Positions 19,308-28,521 of a stretch of DNA of 64,000 nt are shown piece after piece. Position 1 is the stretch's first letter. Each line of letters starts with the position of its first letter. This stretch comes from Emcibacter sp048269205 (GTDB lineage: Bacteria; Pseudomonadota; Alphaproteobacteria; Sphingomonadales; Emcibacteraceae). Made by a program: the position numbers and the translations under genes. The stretch spans positions 62,001 to 126,000 of the forward strand of contig NZ_JBLXJC010000004.1 of NCBI RefSeq assembly GCF_048269205.1, read 5' to 3'. Under the pieces are notes generated by a model. The model was not told the DNA's origin, ran no database searches, and was given only the letters and a program-made list of their open reading frames with translations.

Positions 19308-20681
19308 TCAGCCCGAAATCTGGTTGACCAGAATGATGGCGATGGCCACCGGACCGACAAAACGGACCAGCAGTCTCCACAGGGAAAACAGGGCGTCTGA
19401 CCTGATCTCCAACTGTTCCCGGATCAGCCGGTCGGACACAAACCAGCCGACAAAAACCGCCATCAGCAAGGCATTGAGCGGCAGGAAAATATTGGCGACG
19501 AAGAAGTCGGTCACGTCGAAAATATTCTTTCCTTCGAAAAAGGAGAGGAAACCAAGCGGATGAAAATCTTTCCATTCGTTGAAGGACCCGACCATTATAA
19601 GGCCAATGACCCAGCAGATGATCCCCACAATCCAGCTCATCTTCCGGCGGCCCAGCCCCTTGTCTTCCAGCCAGGCGATACAGGGCTCCAGCATGGCGAT
19701 GGAGGAGGTGAAGGCGGCAAAGGACAGCAACAGGAAAAACAGGATCGCTACGATCCCGCCGCCCGGCATCTGGCTGAAGGCCAGCGGCAGCGTAATGAAC
19801 ATCATGCCCGGGTCACCGGTCAGCGGCATACCGAAACTGAACATAATGGGAAAGATGGCGAGACTCGCCAGCAGCGCCACGGCGGTATCGGACGCGGCAA
19901 TAATCACCGCCGCCCGGGGCAGCCAGACACCCTGCGGCAGATAGGCGCCGTAGGTAATCAGGGCGCCGACCCCGACCGCCAGCGAGAAGAAGGCCTGGCC
20001 GAGCGCGGCGAGCACCGCTTCCCCGCTCAGTTTCGAAAAGTCGGCGGAAAACAGAAAACCCAGGCTTTTGGAGGCATCCCCGATAGCGAGGTTATAAGCG
20101 GCGAGAAACAGGATGATCAGGAACAGCGCCGGCATCATGAATTTGATGGTTGTTTCCAGACCATGCCTGACCCCGCTGGAGACCACCAGAACGATACCCA
20201 GAATATAAATCGTATGCCACAGGCTCAGTTCGCCGAAAGAGCCCAGCATGCCGCCAAAAACCGATCCGAATCCTGCAGCATCTGTCTGGTTCAGGGCGCC
20301 GGTGGCGGCCTTGAACACATAGGCCATGGACCAGCCGGCCACCACGCTGTAATAGGTCAGCGCCACAAGAGGCACCAGGATGCTGAACCAGCCGATGATT
20401 TTCCAGAAGCTATGCAGGTTGTTTTCCCGGATCAGTTTCTGCAGGGTGCCGATGGCGCCCATCTTGCCGTGCTTGCCGAGGGATAGCTCGGCCATGATCA
20501 GGGGCAGACCGATAATAAAGACAAAGAACAGATACAGAAGCACGAAGGCGCCGCCGCCATATTCGCTGGTCACAAAAGGAAACCGCCAGATATTGCCGAG
20601 CCCGACTGCGGCGCCGATGGCGGCCATCAGGAAAGTTGTTCGGGAAGACCATTTTTCATGGATGAAAGTTGTCTCGGACAT
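19308..20681 (-). CDS. Neurotransmitter:sodium symporter (NSS) family transporter
   Basis: 457-residue inner-membrane protein with about 12 hydrophobic segments. The first helix carries the NSS signature AAIGAAVGLGNIWRFPF that forms the sodium sites and the unwound substrate region; YGGGAFVLLYLFFVFIIGLP follows, as in LeuT-like proteins. These transporters import amino acids or amines with Na+. The gene begins 12 bases after the NhaC-like gene stops, so the two are probably one operon. The substrate cannot be read from the sequence. Confidence 0.92.
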   Translation of the reverse strand: MSETTFIHEKWSSRTTFLMAAIGAAVGLGNIWRFPFVTSEYGGGAFVLLYLFFVFIIGLPLIMAELSLGKHGKMGAIGTLQKLIRENNLHSFWKIIGWFSILVPLVALTYYSVVAGWSMAYVFKAATGALNQTDAAGFGSVFGGMLGSFGELSLWHTIYILGIVLVVSSGVRHGLETTIKFMMPALFLIILFLAAYNLAIGDASKSLGFLFSADFSKLSGEAVLAALGQAFFSLAVGVGALITYGAYLPQGVWLPRAAVIIAASDTAVALLASLAIFPIMFSFGMPLTGDPGMMFITLPLAFSQMPGGGIVAILFFLLLSFAAFTSSIAMLEPCIAWLEDKGLGRRKMSWIVGIICWVIGLIMVGSFNEWKDFHPLGFLSFFEGKNIFDVTDFFVANIFLPLNALLMAVFVGWFVSDRLIREQLEIRSDALFSLWRLLVRFVGPVAIAIILVNQISG

Positions 20682-20693
20682 GGTTTGGAGCCT

Positions 20694-22067
20694 CTAGAGT
20701 ATCATGACAAAGCTGGCGATTATATAGAGCAGGAAGGTTGCCGCCCCGGCTGTCAGGGCATAAGGCAGCTGGGTTCTTACATGTTCCAGCAGATCGCAGC
20801 CGGCAGCAATGGAGGAAACGGCGGTGGTATCGGAAATGGGTGAACAATGATCCCCGAACACGCCGCCTCCCAGAATGGCGGACAGCACCAGCGACGGCGG
20901 CAGGCCCAGGGTTTCGATCAGCGGCATACCGATGGGGATCATCAGGGCAAAGGTGCCCCAGCTGGTGCCGGTGGTAAAGCTGACCAGGGCGCCGGCCACA
21001 AACAGCATGGGCACGATCAGGACCAGGGGCACATGCTCCCCGGCCAGGCCGGCGATGAAGGTACCGGTGCCCAGAAGTTTCAGGCTCGCACCCAGCGCCA
21101 GGGAAAACAGGACGATCAGCACCAGCTGTAACAGTTCCCCCATGCCTTCGAAGCCGATTTTCACAAGTTGATGGTGGCTGAAACGGCGGCTCATCAGCAT
21201 CATCAGATAGGCGACAAGCGTGGCCAGTGCCGTGGCATAGAGAATGGATTTGGAACCGTCGCCTTCGGTAAGCGTGCCGTTGCCGGTCCAGTACATGAAG
21301 GCAAAAATTCCACCGATCAGAACGGTCAGGGGAATGATCATGAAACGGGCGCGGGTGGCAGCGAACTCTGGCATGGCCTCGGTTTCCGTGGCCGCCCTCA
21401 GGTCCGCCCGGGCCATGGGGCCGTGCACCCGGTCCCGCAATACCGTATAGAACACAATGGCCAGTGTGACGAGCGCATAGAAATTAAGCGGCACCGATCC
21501 CATGAGCACGCTGACAGGCCGGTCGATGTCATAGGCGCTGATCAGGCCGAGAACATAGGCGCCCCAGGCATTGAACATGATCAGGATGCAGATGGGCGCA
21601 CTGGTGCTGTCGATGATATAGGCAAGCCGGGCCCGGCTCATGCCGAATTTGTCAAACAGGCCGCGGGACAGGATACCGGCGGTCAGCACGCTGAGATTGG
21701 ATTCAATGAACAGGATGACACCCGTAAATGTGGTCATCAGACCGACCCGGCGACGGTTGCCGGCAAGGCCGCTGTTGACCATTCTTTCCACCAGCGCCGT
21801 TACACCTCCCGAATGCCTCAGATAGGCCAGAAAGGCGCCGATCAACAGGCTGAACATGAGAATTCTGGCATTCCCCTCACTCTGGAAGACGGCGATGATG
21901 CGGTCGATGCTGTACAGAAAACCCATGAAAGGGGCATGAATGCCGGTGGCGGCCTGAAGCAGGGTTTCGGAACAATAGATGGCGAGGAACAGGGCAAGGA
22001 TGACTTCCCGGCGCCACAGCACAACAATGATGGCAACCAGTGGCGGCAGTACAGAAAGCCATTCCAT
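20694..22067 (-). CDS. NhaC-family Na+/H+ antiporter-like transporter
   Basis: 457-residue polytopic membrane protein with ~11 hydrophobic segments. The C-terminal motif GGGVFGDHCSPISDTTAVSS is the NhaC-family signature, and an internal counterpart GVILFIESNLSVLTAG is also seen. The family exchanges Na+ for H+ or, in some members, organic acids or amino acids for ions. It is the promoter-proximal gene of a likely two-gene operon with the NSS transporter, so the actual substrates may be linked; that is inference. Confidence 0.88.
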   Translation of the reverse strand: MEWLSVLPPLVAIIVVLWRREVILALFLAIYCSETLLQAATGIHAPFMGFLYSIDRIIAVFQSEGNARILMFSLLIGAFLAYLRHSGGVTALVERMVNSGLAGNRRRVGLMTTFTGVILFIESNLSVLTAGILSRGLFDKFGMSRARLAYIIDSTSAPICILIMFNAWGAYVLGLISAYDIDRPVSVLMGSVPLNFYALVTLAIVFYTVLRDRVHGPMARADLRAATETEAMPEFAATRARFMIIPLTVLIGGIFAFMYWTGNGTLTEGDGSKSILYATALATLVAYLMMLMSRRFSHHQLVKIGFEGMGELLQLVLIVLFSLALGASLKLLGTGTFIAGLAGEHVPLVLIVPMLFVAGALVSFTTGTSWGTFALMIPIGMPLIETLGLPPSLVLSAILGGGVFGDHCSPISDTTAVSSIAAGCDLLEHVRTQLPYALTAGAATFLLYIIASFVMIL

Positions 22068-22263
22068 TAATTTTCCCCGACCAGACTGTTTTCATTTATT
22101 ATTTGATGGCGCAGTATGAAAGAGGTTGTGAAGACGGTCAAGAGTCACAATTAAATTCAGGGCGGCAATTCCAGGGGGGGGAGGATGTCCTGATCTGTGG
22201 GGACAGACAGTACAGCGGGGAAAACGATATTCTTGCAGCCGAAAAGAACAGGGAGACATCAGG

Positions 22264-24429
22264 GTGATATTCTTTTCCAACAAAAACCGGCCTTTTGATC
22301 TGGGGCCCTATGCGCTGGAACGGTTGCCTCGCGACCCCTCGAAGATATCTGCGGAACAGGCCCGTCTGAAAGGTTGCCGGAAGCCCTCTCGCGTGGTCAA
22401 TGACGGTACGCTATCCCGGGCCATCGAAAAATATCATGCGCTGTTTCGGACTTTTAGCGAGCGACCACCGGCCGAAAGCAGGGCGCCGCTGCCGGATGAC
22501 CCGCGCCGACTGGTCGCCGATATGAAGGGTGGCGGCTATTTCCTGGATGCCAGCCACATGGGGATCTGCGAACTTTCCGACAATTGCTGGGTGGAGGGAG
22601 CAGAAATACGGCCGCACAGCCATGCCATCATCGTGCTGGTGAAATATGGCCGTACCCCCGAGGAAGGGACATTGGCGCGGAACTGGGTCGCGGGGAACGA
22701 ACATGCCGCCGCAGCGCTTCGGGCCTGTGAAATTGCCGCCTGCCTTGCAGGCCAGATCAATGTCTATGGCTGGGCGGCCCGGGTGCATGACGAGGCGGGA
22801 GAAATGGACCTGGATCGTCTCGCGGTGCTGGCTGGCCTGGCGGTGCGTCAGGGGGACAAAATTGCAACCCCCTATTTTGGCGAGAATTTTGCGCTGGCCG
22901 CCGTCACTACCGACTATGGGCTGACACCCGATGTGCCGCTGGCGGACAGGGCTTTGAAGACGGCTCGTGGGCTCGGCTATTATCTCGGCGCAGGCGGTGC
23001 GGTACCGGGCATCGAATGGGATCGCCGGGAAAAGCGCGCCAGTCACATGAGCATCTATCCCATGGAAGACGTGCAGCGGGTGGAGGAGCCCACCACACTG
23101 ATCCTGGAAGACGAGGTGCCACGGGTGCCCAAGCGGGCGGCCTTTTTCGAGCGGGCCTTGCGCGGCGATCTTGGCGACAAGGCGAAAAAGGAGCGCGGAC
23201 GTTTTGCCTTTAAGCAGCCGCTGGCCTGGTCCATGCTGGGGCCGATCCGGGACATGGTGCCGCTGCAGGAGGGCGATGTGGCTGTCCGGCAGGACGGGGT
23301 TTGTCCTGATGCGGCTGAAAACAGCCGCGCCGTAAAGTCCCTCGCCTATTTCCTTGGCGCCGACCTGGTCGGCATCTGTGAAGTGCCGCGCTACGCCTGG
23401 TTTTCCCATAAGGAAGACGGCCGGGAAATCATGCCCTATCACAAATATGCGGTGGTGATGCTGATCGATCAGGGATATGAGACCATGGAAGGGGCCTCGG
23501 GCGATGACTATATTTCCGGACCCCAGTCCATGCGTGCCTATATGCGGGGCGCGGCGATTTCCGGGGTGATGGCCGACCACCTGCGCGGCCTCGGTTTTTC
23601 CGCCCGGCCCCAGACCAATGCGGATTCCGATGTATTACATATCCCGCTGATCCTTAAGGCGGGCCTGGGGGAGCTCTCCCGTATCGGCGAACTGGTGCTC
23701 AATCCCTTTGTCGGGCCCCGGTTCAAGTCAGTGGTCCTGACCACTGACCTGCCGCTGGAGACTGACAAACCCATTGATTTCGGCCTGCAGCAATTCTGCC
23801 GGAGCTGTCTTAAATGTGCCCGGGAATGCCCCTGCGATGCCATTCCCTGGGGCGATACGGTGATGTTCAACGGTTATGAAATGTGGAAGATCGATGCGGA
23901 GCGCTGTACCCGCTACCGGCTTACCAACCAGCGCGGGGCTGCGTGCGGGCGCTGTATGAAAACCTGTCCGCTCAACAAGGTGGTGACCTGGGAGGGGGAT
24001 TTGCTGACCCGGGTCGCCAGCTGGCTCGGCATTCACGCGAAACCCCTGAAGCCGCTGATGGCGCCGGTGGCGGCCAAGATGGATGATCTGCTGGGCCACG
24101 GCAGCCGCAACCCGGTGAAAAAATGGTGGATCGATCTGGAGGTTGTTGATGGCGAGGCGATTCTGCCGCCGAAAGGGGTTAATGAGCGCGACCTTGACGT
24201 GGACCGCAAGCTTGACCCGGCGAAACAGAAGATCGCTTATTACACAGCCGATATGATGCCGCCGCCGGACCGCTATGAAGACCCTTTTCCGGTGGATCGC
24301 AAGGCCGCCCTGGCCATGGCGGAAAAGCTGGAAACCGTGGCGGAAGCCCGGGCAAGGAAGAAGCGGGGCGGTGTAAAACCGGCCCATTATGACCCCGCAG
24401 ACCCGGAAAAGATCAGGTCGGACGGCTGA
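22264..24429 (+). CDS. Reductive-dehalogenase-like corrinoid/Fe-S protein with duplicated core
   Basis: 721-residue protein. The C-terminal half resembles RdhA catalytic proteins: a cobalamin-domain-like region (YFLGADLVGICEVP, LILKAGLGELSRIGELVLNP, LTTDLPLETDKPIDFG) followed by two ferredoxin motifs, Cys512-515-518-522 (CX2CX2CX3CP) and Cys548-561-564-568 (CX12CX2CX3CP). The N-terminal half repeats the same fold pattern (YFLDASHMGICELSDNCW, AAVTTDYGLTPDVPLA) without the cysteines. There is no Tat signal and no adjacent membrane-anchor rdhB, so it is probably cytoplasmic and not respiratory. The C-terminal ~150 residues carry no reductase domain. It could also be an epoxyqueuosine-reductase-like enzyme, but length and the CX12 spacing favour the RdhA family. 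Its tail overlaps the convergent membrane-protein gene by 17 bases. Confidence 0.72.
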   Translation: MIFFSNKNRPFDLGPYALERLPRDPSKISAEQARLKGCRKPSRVVNDGTLSRAIEKYHALFRTFSERPPAESRAPLPDDPRRLVADMKGGGYFLDASHMGICELSDNCWVEGAEIRPHSHAIIVLVKYGRTPEEGTLARNWVAGNEHAAAALRACEIAACLAGQINVYGWAARVHDEAGEMDLDRLAVLAGLAVRQGDKIATPYFGENFALAAVTTDYGLTPDVPLADRALKTARGLGYYLGAGGAVPGIEWDRREKRASHMSIYPMEDVQRVEEPTTLILEDEVPRVPKRAAFFERALRGDLGDKAKKERGRFAFKQPLAWSMLGPIRDMVPLQEGDVAVRQDGVCPDAAENSRAVKSLAYFLGADLVGICEVPRYAWFSHKEDGREIMPYHKYAVVMLIDQGYETMEGASGDDYISGPQSMRAYMRGAAISGVMADHLRGLGFSARPQTNADSDVLHIPLILKAGLGELSRIGELVLNPFVGPRFKSVVLTTDLPLETDKPIDFGLQQFCRSCLKCARECPCDAIPWGDTVMFNGYEMWKIDAERCTRYRLTNQRGAACGRCMKTCPLNKVVTWEGDLLTRVASWLGIHAKPLKPLMAPVAAKMDDLLGHGSRNPVKKWWIDLEVVDGEAILPPKGVNERDLDVDRKLDPAKQKIAYYTADMMPPPDRYEDPFPVDRKAALAMAEKLETVAEARARKKRGGVKPAHYDPADPEKIRSDG

Positions 24430-25378
24430 GGGGCGCCGGACTGAAATTGCCGAATGAGGTCAGCACGTAAAGTATCAGATTGAGGCCCTGACCCAGGGCA
24501 CCCGCTGCCACGAACATGCCGGCCACCCGGGCTTCGGGGGCATCGACAAAACCGGTCATGGACAGGCATAACCCTAGGAAAACCAGCTCTGAATTGGGCA
24601 GGAACGGGATCCGGGTCAGCACCATCTGGGCGGTGATCAGCAGAATCCAGGTGGTGGCGGGGACCTCGGGCAGGACGATGGACCACTGCAGGATCTGGAG
24701 CGCCAGCACCAGAAACAGCCTTGTGATATGCACCATAAGCACCTTGCCTACGATGGTCATCGGCAGAGCCAGGATGTGCCGCCGGAAACGGATCACCACC
24801 GGCACCAGGATAAGGGTGATCACTGCCGCCAGCAGCAGATAGCTGGTGACAGAAGGATCGGCGTTGGTGATGATTTTCAACTGGCCGGTCAGAAAAAACA
24901 GGGCAAGCAGAAAGACGGTCATGCTGTTGGAGGTCAGCGCCGACAGGATATTATTATCCTTGACCGTGGAAAATATCTCTTTTTGTGAAAGTCCGAGCCT
25001 GGGGATCGCCCAGAAACAGAGATAGGCCTCGCCGGAATAGCCCATCACGCCTGTATTGAAAATTTTCTTGCGGATGAAGACAGGAAAGCAGCGCCACAAC
25101 TTCACCTTCCAGATCATTTTGTAAATGAACAGCTCGCTGGTCGGCTGACACAGATAGATGATAAAAAACAGCGCATAAAAGAGCGGCTCGGCGGGCAGCT
25201 CATGCCGGATTTCCGTCCAGCCGATTTGTCCCACCCGGTGGATCAGATAGAAAAATACCAGCAGGGTCAAAAACCATTGCAGGATTTTCAATATCCGGCG
25301 GATGGCCGGTTTCTGCATGCCGTTTTGCGCCGCCGTCGCCAGTTTTTTAATACCCGCAATCTGCTTTTCATTCATCAC
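24413..25378 (-). CDS. Polytopic membrane protein, possibly flippase/LPG-synthase-TM-like
   Basis: 321-residue integral membrane protein with roughly seven to eight hydrophobic segments and a basic N-terminus. I do not recognise a diagnostic motif; the overall pattern and genomic company are like those of the LPG-synthase-type transmembrane (UPF0104-like) proteins that accompany glycosyltransferases. It is the last gene of a four-gene minus-strand operon with three glycosyltransferase-like genes (2-base gap to the next gene upstream), which suggests a role in making or moving a glycolipid or surface glycan. Function inferred from context only. Confidence 0.6.
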   Translation of the reverse strand: MMNEKQIAGIKKLATAAQNGMQKPAIRRILKILQWFLTLLVFFYLIHRVGQIGWTEIRHELPAEPLFYALFFIIYLCQPTSELFIYKMIWKVKLWRCFPVFIRKKIFNTGVMGYSGEAYLCFWAIPRLGLSQKEIFSTVKDNNILSALTSNSMTVFLLALFFLTGQLKIITNADPSVTSYLLLAAVITLILVPVVIRFRRHILALPMTIVGKVLMVHITRLFLVLALQILQWSIVLPEVPATTWILLITAQMVLTRIPFLPNSELVFLGLCLSMTGFVDAPEARVAGMFVAAGALGQGLNLILYVLTSFGNFSPAPLSRPT

Positions 25379-25380
25379 GT

Positions 25381-26088
25381 TCAGCCCGGCCTTGTTGCCT
25401 TGAGGGTCAATTGCTTGTCATGCAGGATGAAAGCGTCATCGGTGGAGACCAGAAATTTTTCCAGAAAGGGCGCGGCGCCAACCCGAAGGATCTCCTTCGT
25501 CAGCAGTTGTATATGTCCCCGGTACTGGCGAAACAGGCCTTCCCAGAGCACATTCTGGTTCCTGGGGTGCCGGTCCGCCAGGTGGGCAAGCTCCCCCCGG
25601 GCCAGGTCAAGCCAGCGGGTGAAAAATTCCCTGCCCAGGGCGTTGTTGCGGATAATGCAGAAACCCGCATTGGGCAGCAGCCATGTGCCGAATTTCATGG
25701 CGCCGCGCGGGTTTAGCGGCAGGGGAATGCCGAGATAGCGGGAAATATCCGCCGGAAAATAGATATCCTTTCCCGGATGGTTTCTCAGAATATCCTCGAA
25801 TCTGACGTCCTCCCGCAGGATAATGCTGTCCGCATCAACCTTGATCAGCCAGTCGGCGTCACTCTCATCAAAGCGGCGGCGCATCATCTCGATCATGCTC
25901 CAGTTGATATGCATGTCGGGGACAAGCTGCTTGTCGCAAACGATAAAATTATAGCCGTGCCGGTTGCAATAGGCCTGCCACTTCTTTTTTGTTTCTATGG
26001 CGTAATAATCTATGTTCGGTGTGGCCAGCATCAACACATCAATTTTGAGCGGCCGGGTATTTTCGTCAGTCATTTTCTTTCTGGCCAT
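25381..26088 (-). CDS. GT34-like (GMA12/MNN10-type) glycosyltransferase candidate
   Basis: 235-residue protein with a nucleotide-sugar-transferase layout. It begins with KIDVLMLATPNIDYYAIETK, has a DxD-type motif in WLIKVDADSIIL (likely Mn2+/sugar-nucleotide binding) and NAGFCIIRNNALGREFF further on; this order resembles the galactosyl/mannosyltransferase GMA12/MNN10 family, otherwise typical of fungi and plants. A second possible start lies 15 bases downstream at 26073. The 5' end overlaps the preceding glycosyltransferase gene, so it is translationally coupled. Donor and acceptor sugars are unknown. Confidence 0.62.
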   Translation of the reverse strand: MARKKMTDENTRPLKIDVLMLATPNIDYYAIETKKKWQAYCNRHGYNFIVCDKQLVPDMHINWSMIEMMRRRFDESDADWLIKVDADSIILREDVRFEDILRNHPGKDIYFPADISRYLGIPLPLNPRGAMKFGTWLLPNAGFCIIRNNALGREFFTRWLDLARGELAHLADRHPRNQNVLWEGLFRQYRGHIQLLTKEILRVGAAPFLEKFLVSTDDAFILHDKQLTLKATRPG

Positions 26089-27265
26089 TCTTCTTTTTTA
26101 TCAGGGTCTCATAGTATTGGAACAGCTGCCGAAAATGTTCCAATGGTGTAATGACTTTGCGGCCTGCCGCTTCAAGGGCGGCTTTGTGCATGTCTTCCGG
26201 ATCTCGCAGCAGCAACCGCTGCAAGGCATCTGCACAGTCCGTACTGTCCCCGGCCCTGTATAATTCGGCATATCCGGGTTCGGCGAGATCGGCAGCCCCG
26301 CCAATGCTTGGCACCACCAGCGGCAGGCCGGCACAGAGCCCCTCTGCAATCACCAGGCCATAGGTTTCCGCAGCACTGCCATGCAGCATGCCATCCGCGC
26401 TGGCGAGGATTTGGGCAAGCTTGTCCCGGTCTTTTTCAAAGCCGGCAACAAAGGATCCCCTGTATTTTCCAGCCTGCCGGTCAACGGACCGGCGGGTCGG
26501 GCCGTCGCCAATGATATAGAGCCCCGCCGGGCGGATCCGGTTGACCCGGTCGATGGCCTTGATCATACATCCAATACGTTTTTCCGGGTGATGACGGCTG
26601 ACAGTGACGAAAAGGCGGCTGTCGGGATCGGTAATGCCGCATTTTTCAAGCAGTTCCCGGCGCAGGCCTTCCGATTTTCTTTCCGGCGAGAAAGCGGTGC
26701 CGTCGATCCCGAGGGGAATGGCGTGGGCGTTCCCGATACCGAATTTCTTTAGCCTTTCGCCAAGCCAGTCTCCGGCGACGATGGTGGTGTCGAAGCTACG
26801 GGCGAGCTTGCGCAGATAGGCCCAGAACCAGAAAAACATCCGGTCAATCGTTTCGATTCCGAAAAGACCGTCCAGAAATGTATGCGGGTAAACCGCCACG
26901 GGATCCTGGTGAAAAAAGAAGGATTTTACCGCCTTGCTGCCTTTATTTCCGGGCCAGCTGGCTGCAATCCAGCCACCGCGCCAGGGCGAGGATCCCTCGA
27001 TCACATCCGGTTGCTCCCGGTCCAGAATGCGGTGGATCTCGTCCGCTTTCCAGAACAGGTGATAGCGCTTGTCTAGGGGAATGGGCGGCGCTTCCACCCA
27101 CTGGATACGCCCGCCCTCGCGTTCCTCTTCCCGGGTTTCCGGGCCCGGAGCAATGATCAGGCAGTCATGACCCGCCTCTTTGGCGGCAGCCAGCTTTTGA
27201 TGGATATAGGTACGTACACCGCCGCCCTGATCGCTGTAAAATTCGGCGATATCCACAAGCTTCAT
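26066..27265 (-). CDS. Family 4 glycosyltransferase
   Basis: 399-residue GT-B glycosyltransferase. The N-terminal domain opens with FYSDQGGGVRTYIHQKLAAA, the acceptor-side Gly-rich loop of GT4 enzymes; the C-terminal domain has VSRHHPEKRIGCMIKAI, LYIIGDGPTR and the EX7E-type donor site in GSAAETYGLVIAEGLCAGLP. No signal peptide is visible, so it works at the cytoplasmic face of the membrane. It overlaps the next gene upstream by 4 bases. Likely adds a hexose to a lipid or glycan; specificity unknown. Confidence 0.87.
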   Translation of the reverse strand: MKLVDIAEFYSDQGGGVRTYIHQKLAAAKEAGHDCLIIAPGPETREEEREGGRIQWVEAPPIPLDKRYHLFWKADEIHRILDREQPDVIEGSSPWRGGWIAASWPGNKGSKAVKSFFFHQDPVAVYPHTFLDGLFGIETIDRMFFWFWAYLRKLARSFDTTIVAGDWLGERLKKFGIGNAHAIPLGIDGTAFSPERKSEGLRRELLEKCGITDPDSRLFVTVSRHHPEKRIGCMIKAIDRVNRIRPAGLYIIGDGPTRRSVDRQAGKYRGSFVAGFEKDRDKLAQILASADGMLHGSAAETYGLVIAEGLCAGLPLVVPSIGGAADLAEPGYAELYRAGDSTDCADALQRLLLRDPEDMHKAALEAAGRKVITPLEHFRQLFQYYETLIKKKNGQKEND

Positions 27266-28521
27266 GACGGGACGTTTCCGGGCAGCGGGTCGGTGACGAC
27301 GGGCAAGGCGGAGATGACCTGTTCCTGGGTCTCCTCCGGCAGGTTGAGGATTTCGATGTAATGTCCCAGAAGGCCCCGCATGACGTTTTCCCAGTCGAAC
27401 CTGAGGGCCTTGACCCGGGCGGCCATTCGCATGGCCGTGCGCCGGTTGGGAGAGCCGATCAGCTCTTCCGCCGCCTCCACATATCCCTCCGGGTTGTCCG
27501 GATCGATCAGATAACCGGTCTCACCGGGCTTGACCAGGCAGCGGCTGCCGCTGGCATCGGCGCAAATGGCCGGCAGGCCGCAGGCCATGGCTTCCAGGGT
27601 GACATTGCCAAAGGCTTCGGTGATGCTGGGATTAAAGAAAATATCTGAAGAGGCATAGGCCCGGGCCAGTTCTTCACGATGCAAAAAGCCGGTAAAGAGA
27701 GCGTCGGGCAGCATTTTCTCCAGCTTTTTCCGGGCCGGGCCGTCACCGACAATCAGAACCCGGTGGGCAAGGCCGCGTCGTTTCAGCCGGTGGGAGAAAT
27801 CCGCCAGCACATCCAGTCCCTTCTCCAGCACCAGGCGACCGACAAAAGAGATGACCACTTCGTTATTCTGTATTCCCAGGGACTGGCGCCAGTTGAGGTC
27901 GCGTTTTTCCGGATTGAACAGGTTTGTCTCGACGCCCCGGCTCCAGATCCGGATATCCCGGGCCAGATCATTTTGCTCAAGGATTTCCGCCACGGACTCC
28001 GTAGGCACGTAAACATGGTCGCAACGCTGGTAAAAATAGCGCAGATATTTCATCAGATATTTTTCCGCCCAGCCCAGGCCGTAATATTGCAGATAGGTTT
28101 CATAACGGGTGTGAAACGAAGCGACAACCGGCAAGCCGTGTTCCTTGCCGTATTTCTGGGCCGAATAGCCCAGATAATCCGGAGCGGACAAATGGATGAT
28201 ATCGGGATCAAAGGCGTCCAGCCTCTTGCGGACATCCCCGGTCAGCCCCAGGGCAATCCGGTACTCGCCGCGTCCGGGCACGGGGATGGAGGGGACGGAA
28301 AGCAGGGTGCCGGCAAAATCACGAATGGCCGGTGTATCCGTGGTCGGGGAAAAAATCAGAACCTCGAATCCCTTGCGCTCCAGATAGGCCACCAGCCGGT
28401 TCAGGGCCAGGGCTGCGCCATCCTTGATGTAATTGTAGTTGCCGGAAAAAAGAGCCACTTTCCGGCGCCGCCGGCTTGGATTCCTGCCCGCTGAGTGGTG
28501 GTTCTGAAAACCCCGGTTCAT
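27262..28521 (-). CDS. Family 4 glycosyltransferase (MgtA/SqdX-like)
   Basis: 419-residue GT-B enzyme with the layout of alpha-mannosyl/glycolipid transferases related to MgtA and SqdX. NYNYIKDGAALALNRLVAYL near the N-terminus is the acceptor-side signature; DIIHLSAPDYLGY and ASFHTRYETYLQYY follow, and the donor domain has VGRLVLEKGLDVLADFS, VLIVGDGPARKKLE and ITEAFGNVTLEAMACGLP with the EX7E pair. It is the first gene of the four-gene operon that ends at the membrane protein. Lipid glycosylation is the best guess. Confidence 0.85.
   Translation of the reverse strand: MNRGFQNHHSAGRNPSRRRRKVALFSGNYNYIKDGAALALNRLVAYLERKGFEVLIFSPTTDTPAIRDFAGTLLSVPSIPVPGRGEYRIALGLTGDVRKRLDAFDPDIIHLSAPDYLGYSAQKYGKEHGLPVVASFHTRYETYLQYYGLGWAEKYLMKYLRYFYQRCDHVYVPTESVAEILEQNDLARDIRIWSRGVETNLFNPEKRDLNWRQSLGIQNNEVVISFVGRLVLEKGLDVLADFSHRLKRRGLAHRVLIVGDGPARKKLEKMLPDALFTGFLHREELARAYASSDIFFNPSITEAFGNVTLEAMACGLPAICADASGSRCLVKPGETGYLIDPDNPEGYVEAAEELIGSPNRRTAMRMAARVKALRFDWENVMRGLLGHYIEILNLPEETQEQVISALPVVTDPLPGNVPS

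Noticed and set aside
22040..22263. A small open frame between the NhaC-like gene and the RdhA-like gene
   Set aside because: It reads through the divergent promoter region, has no motif and no ribosome site.
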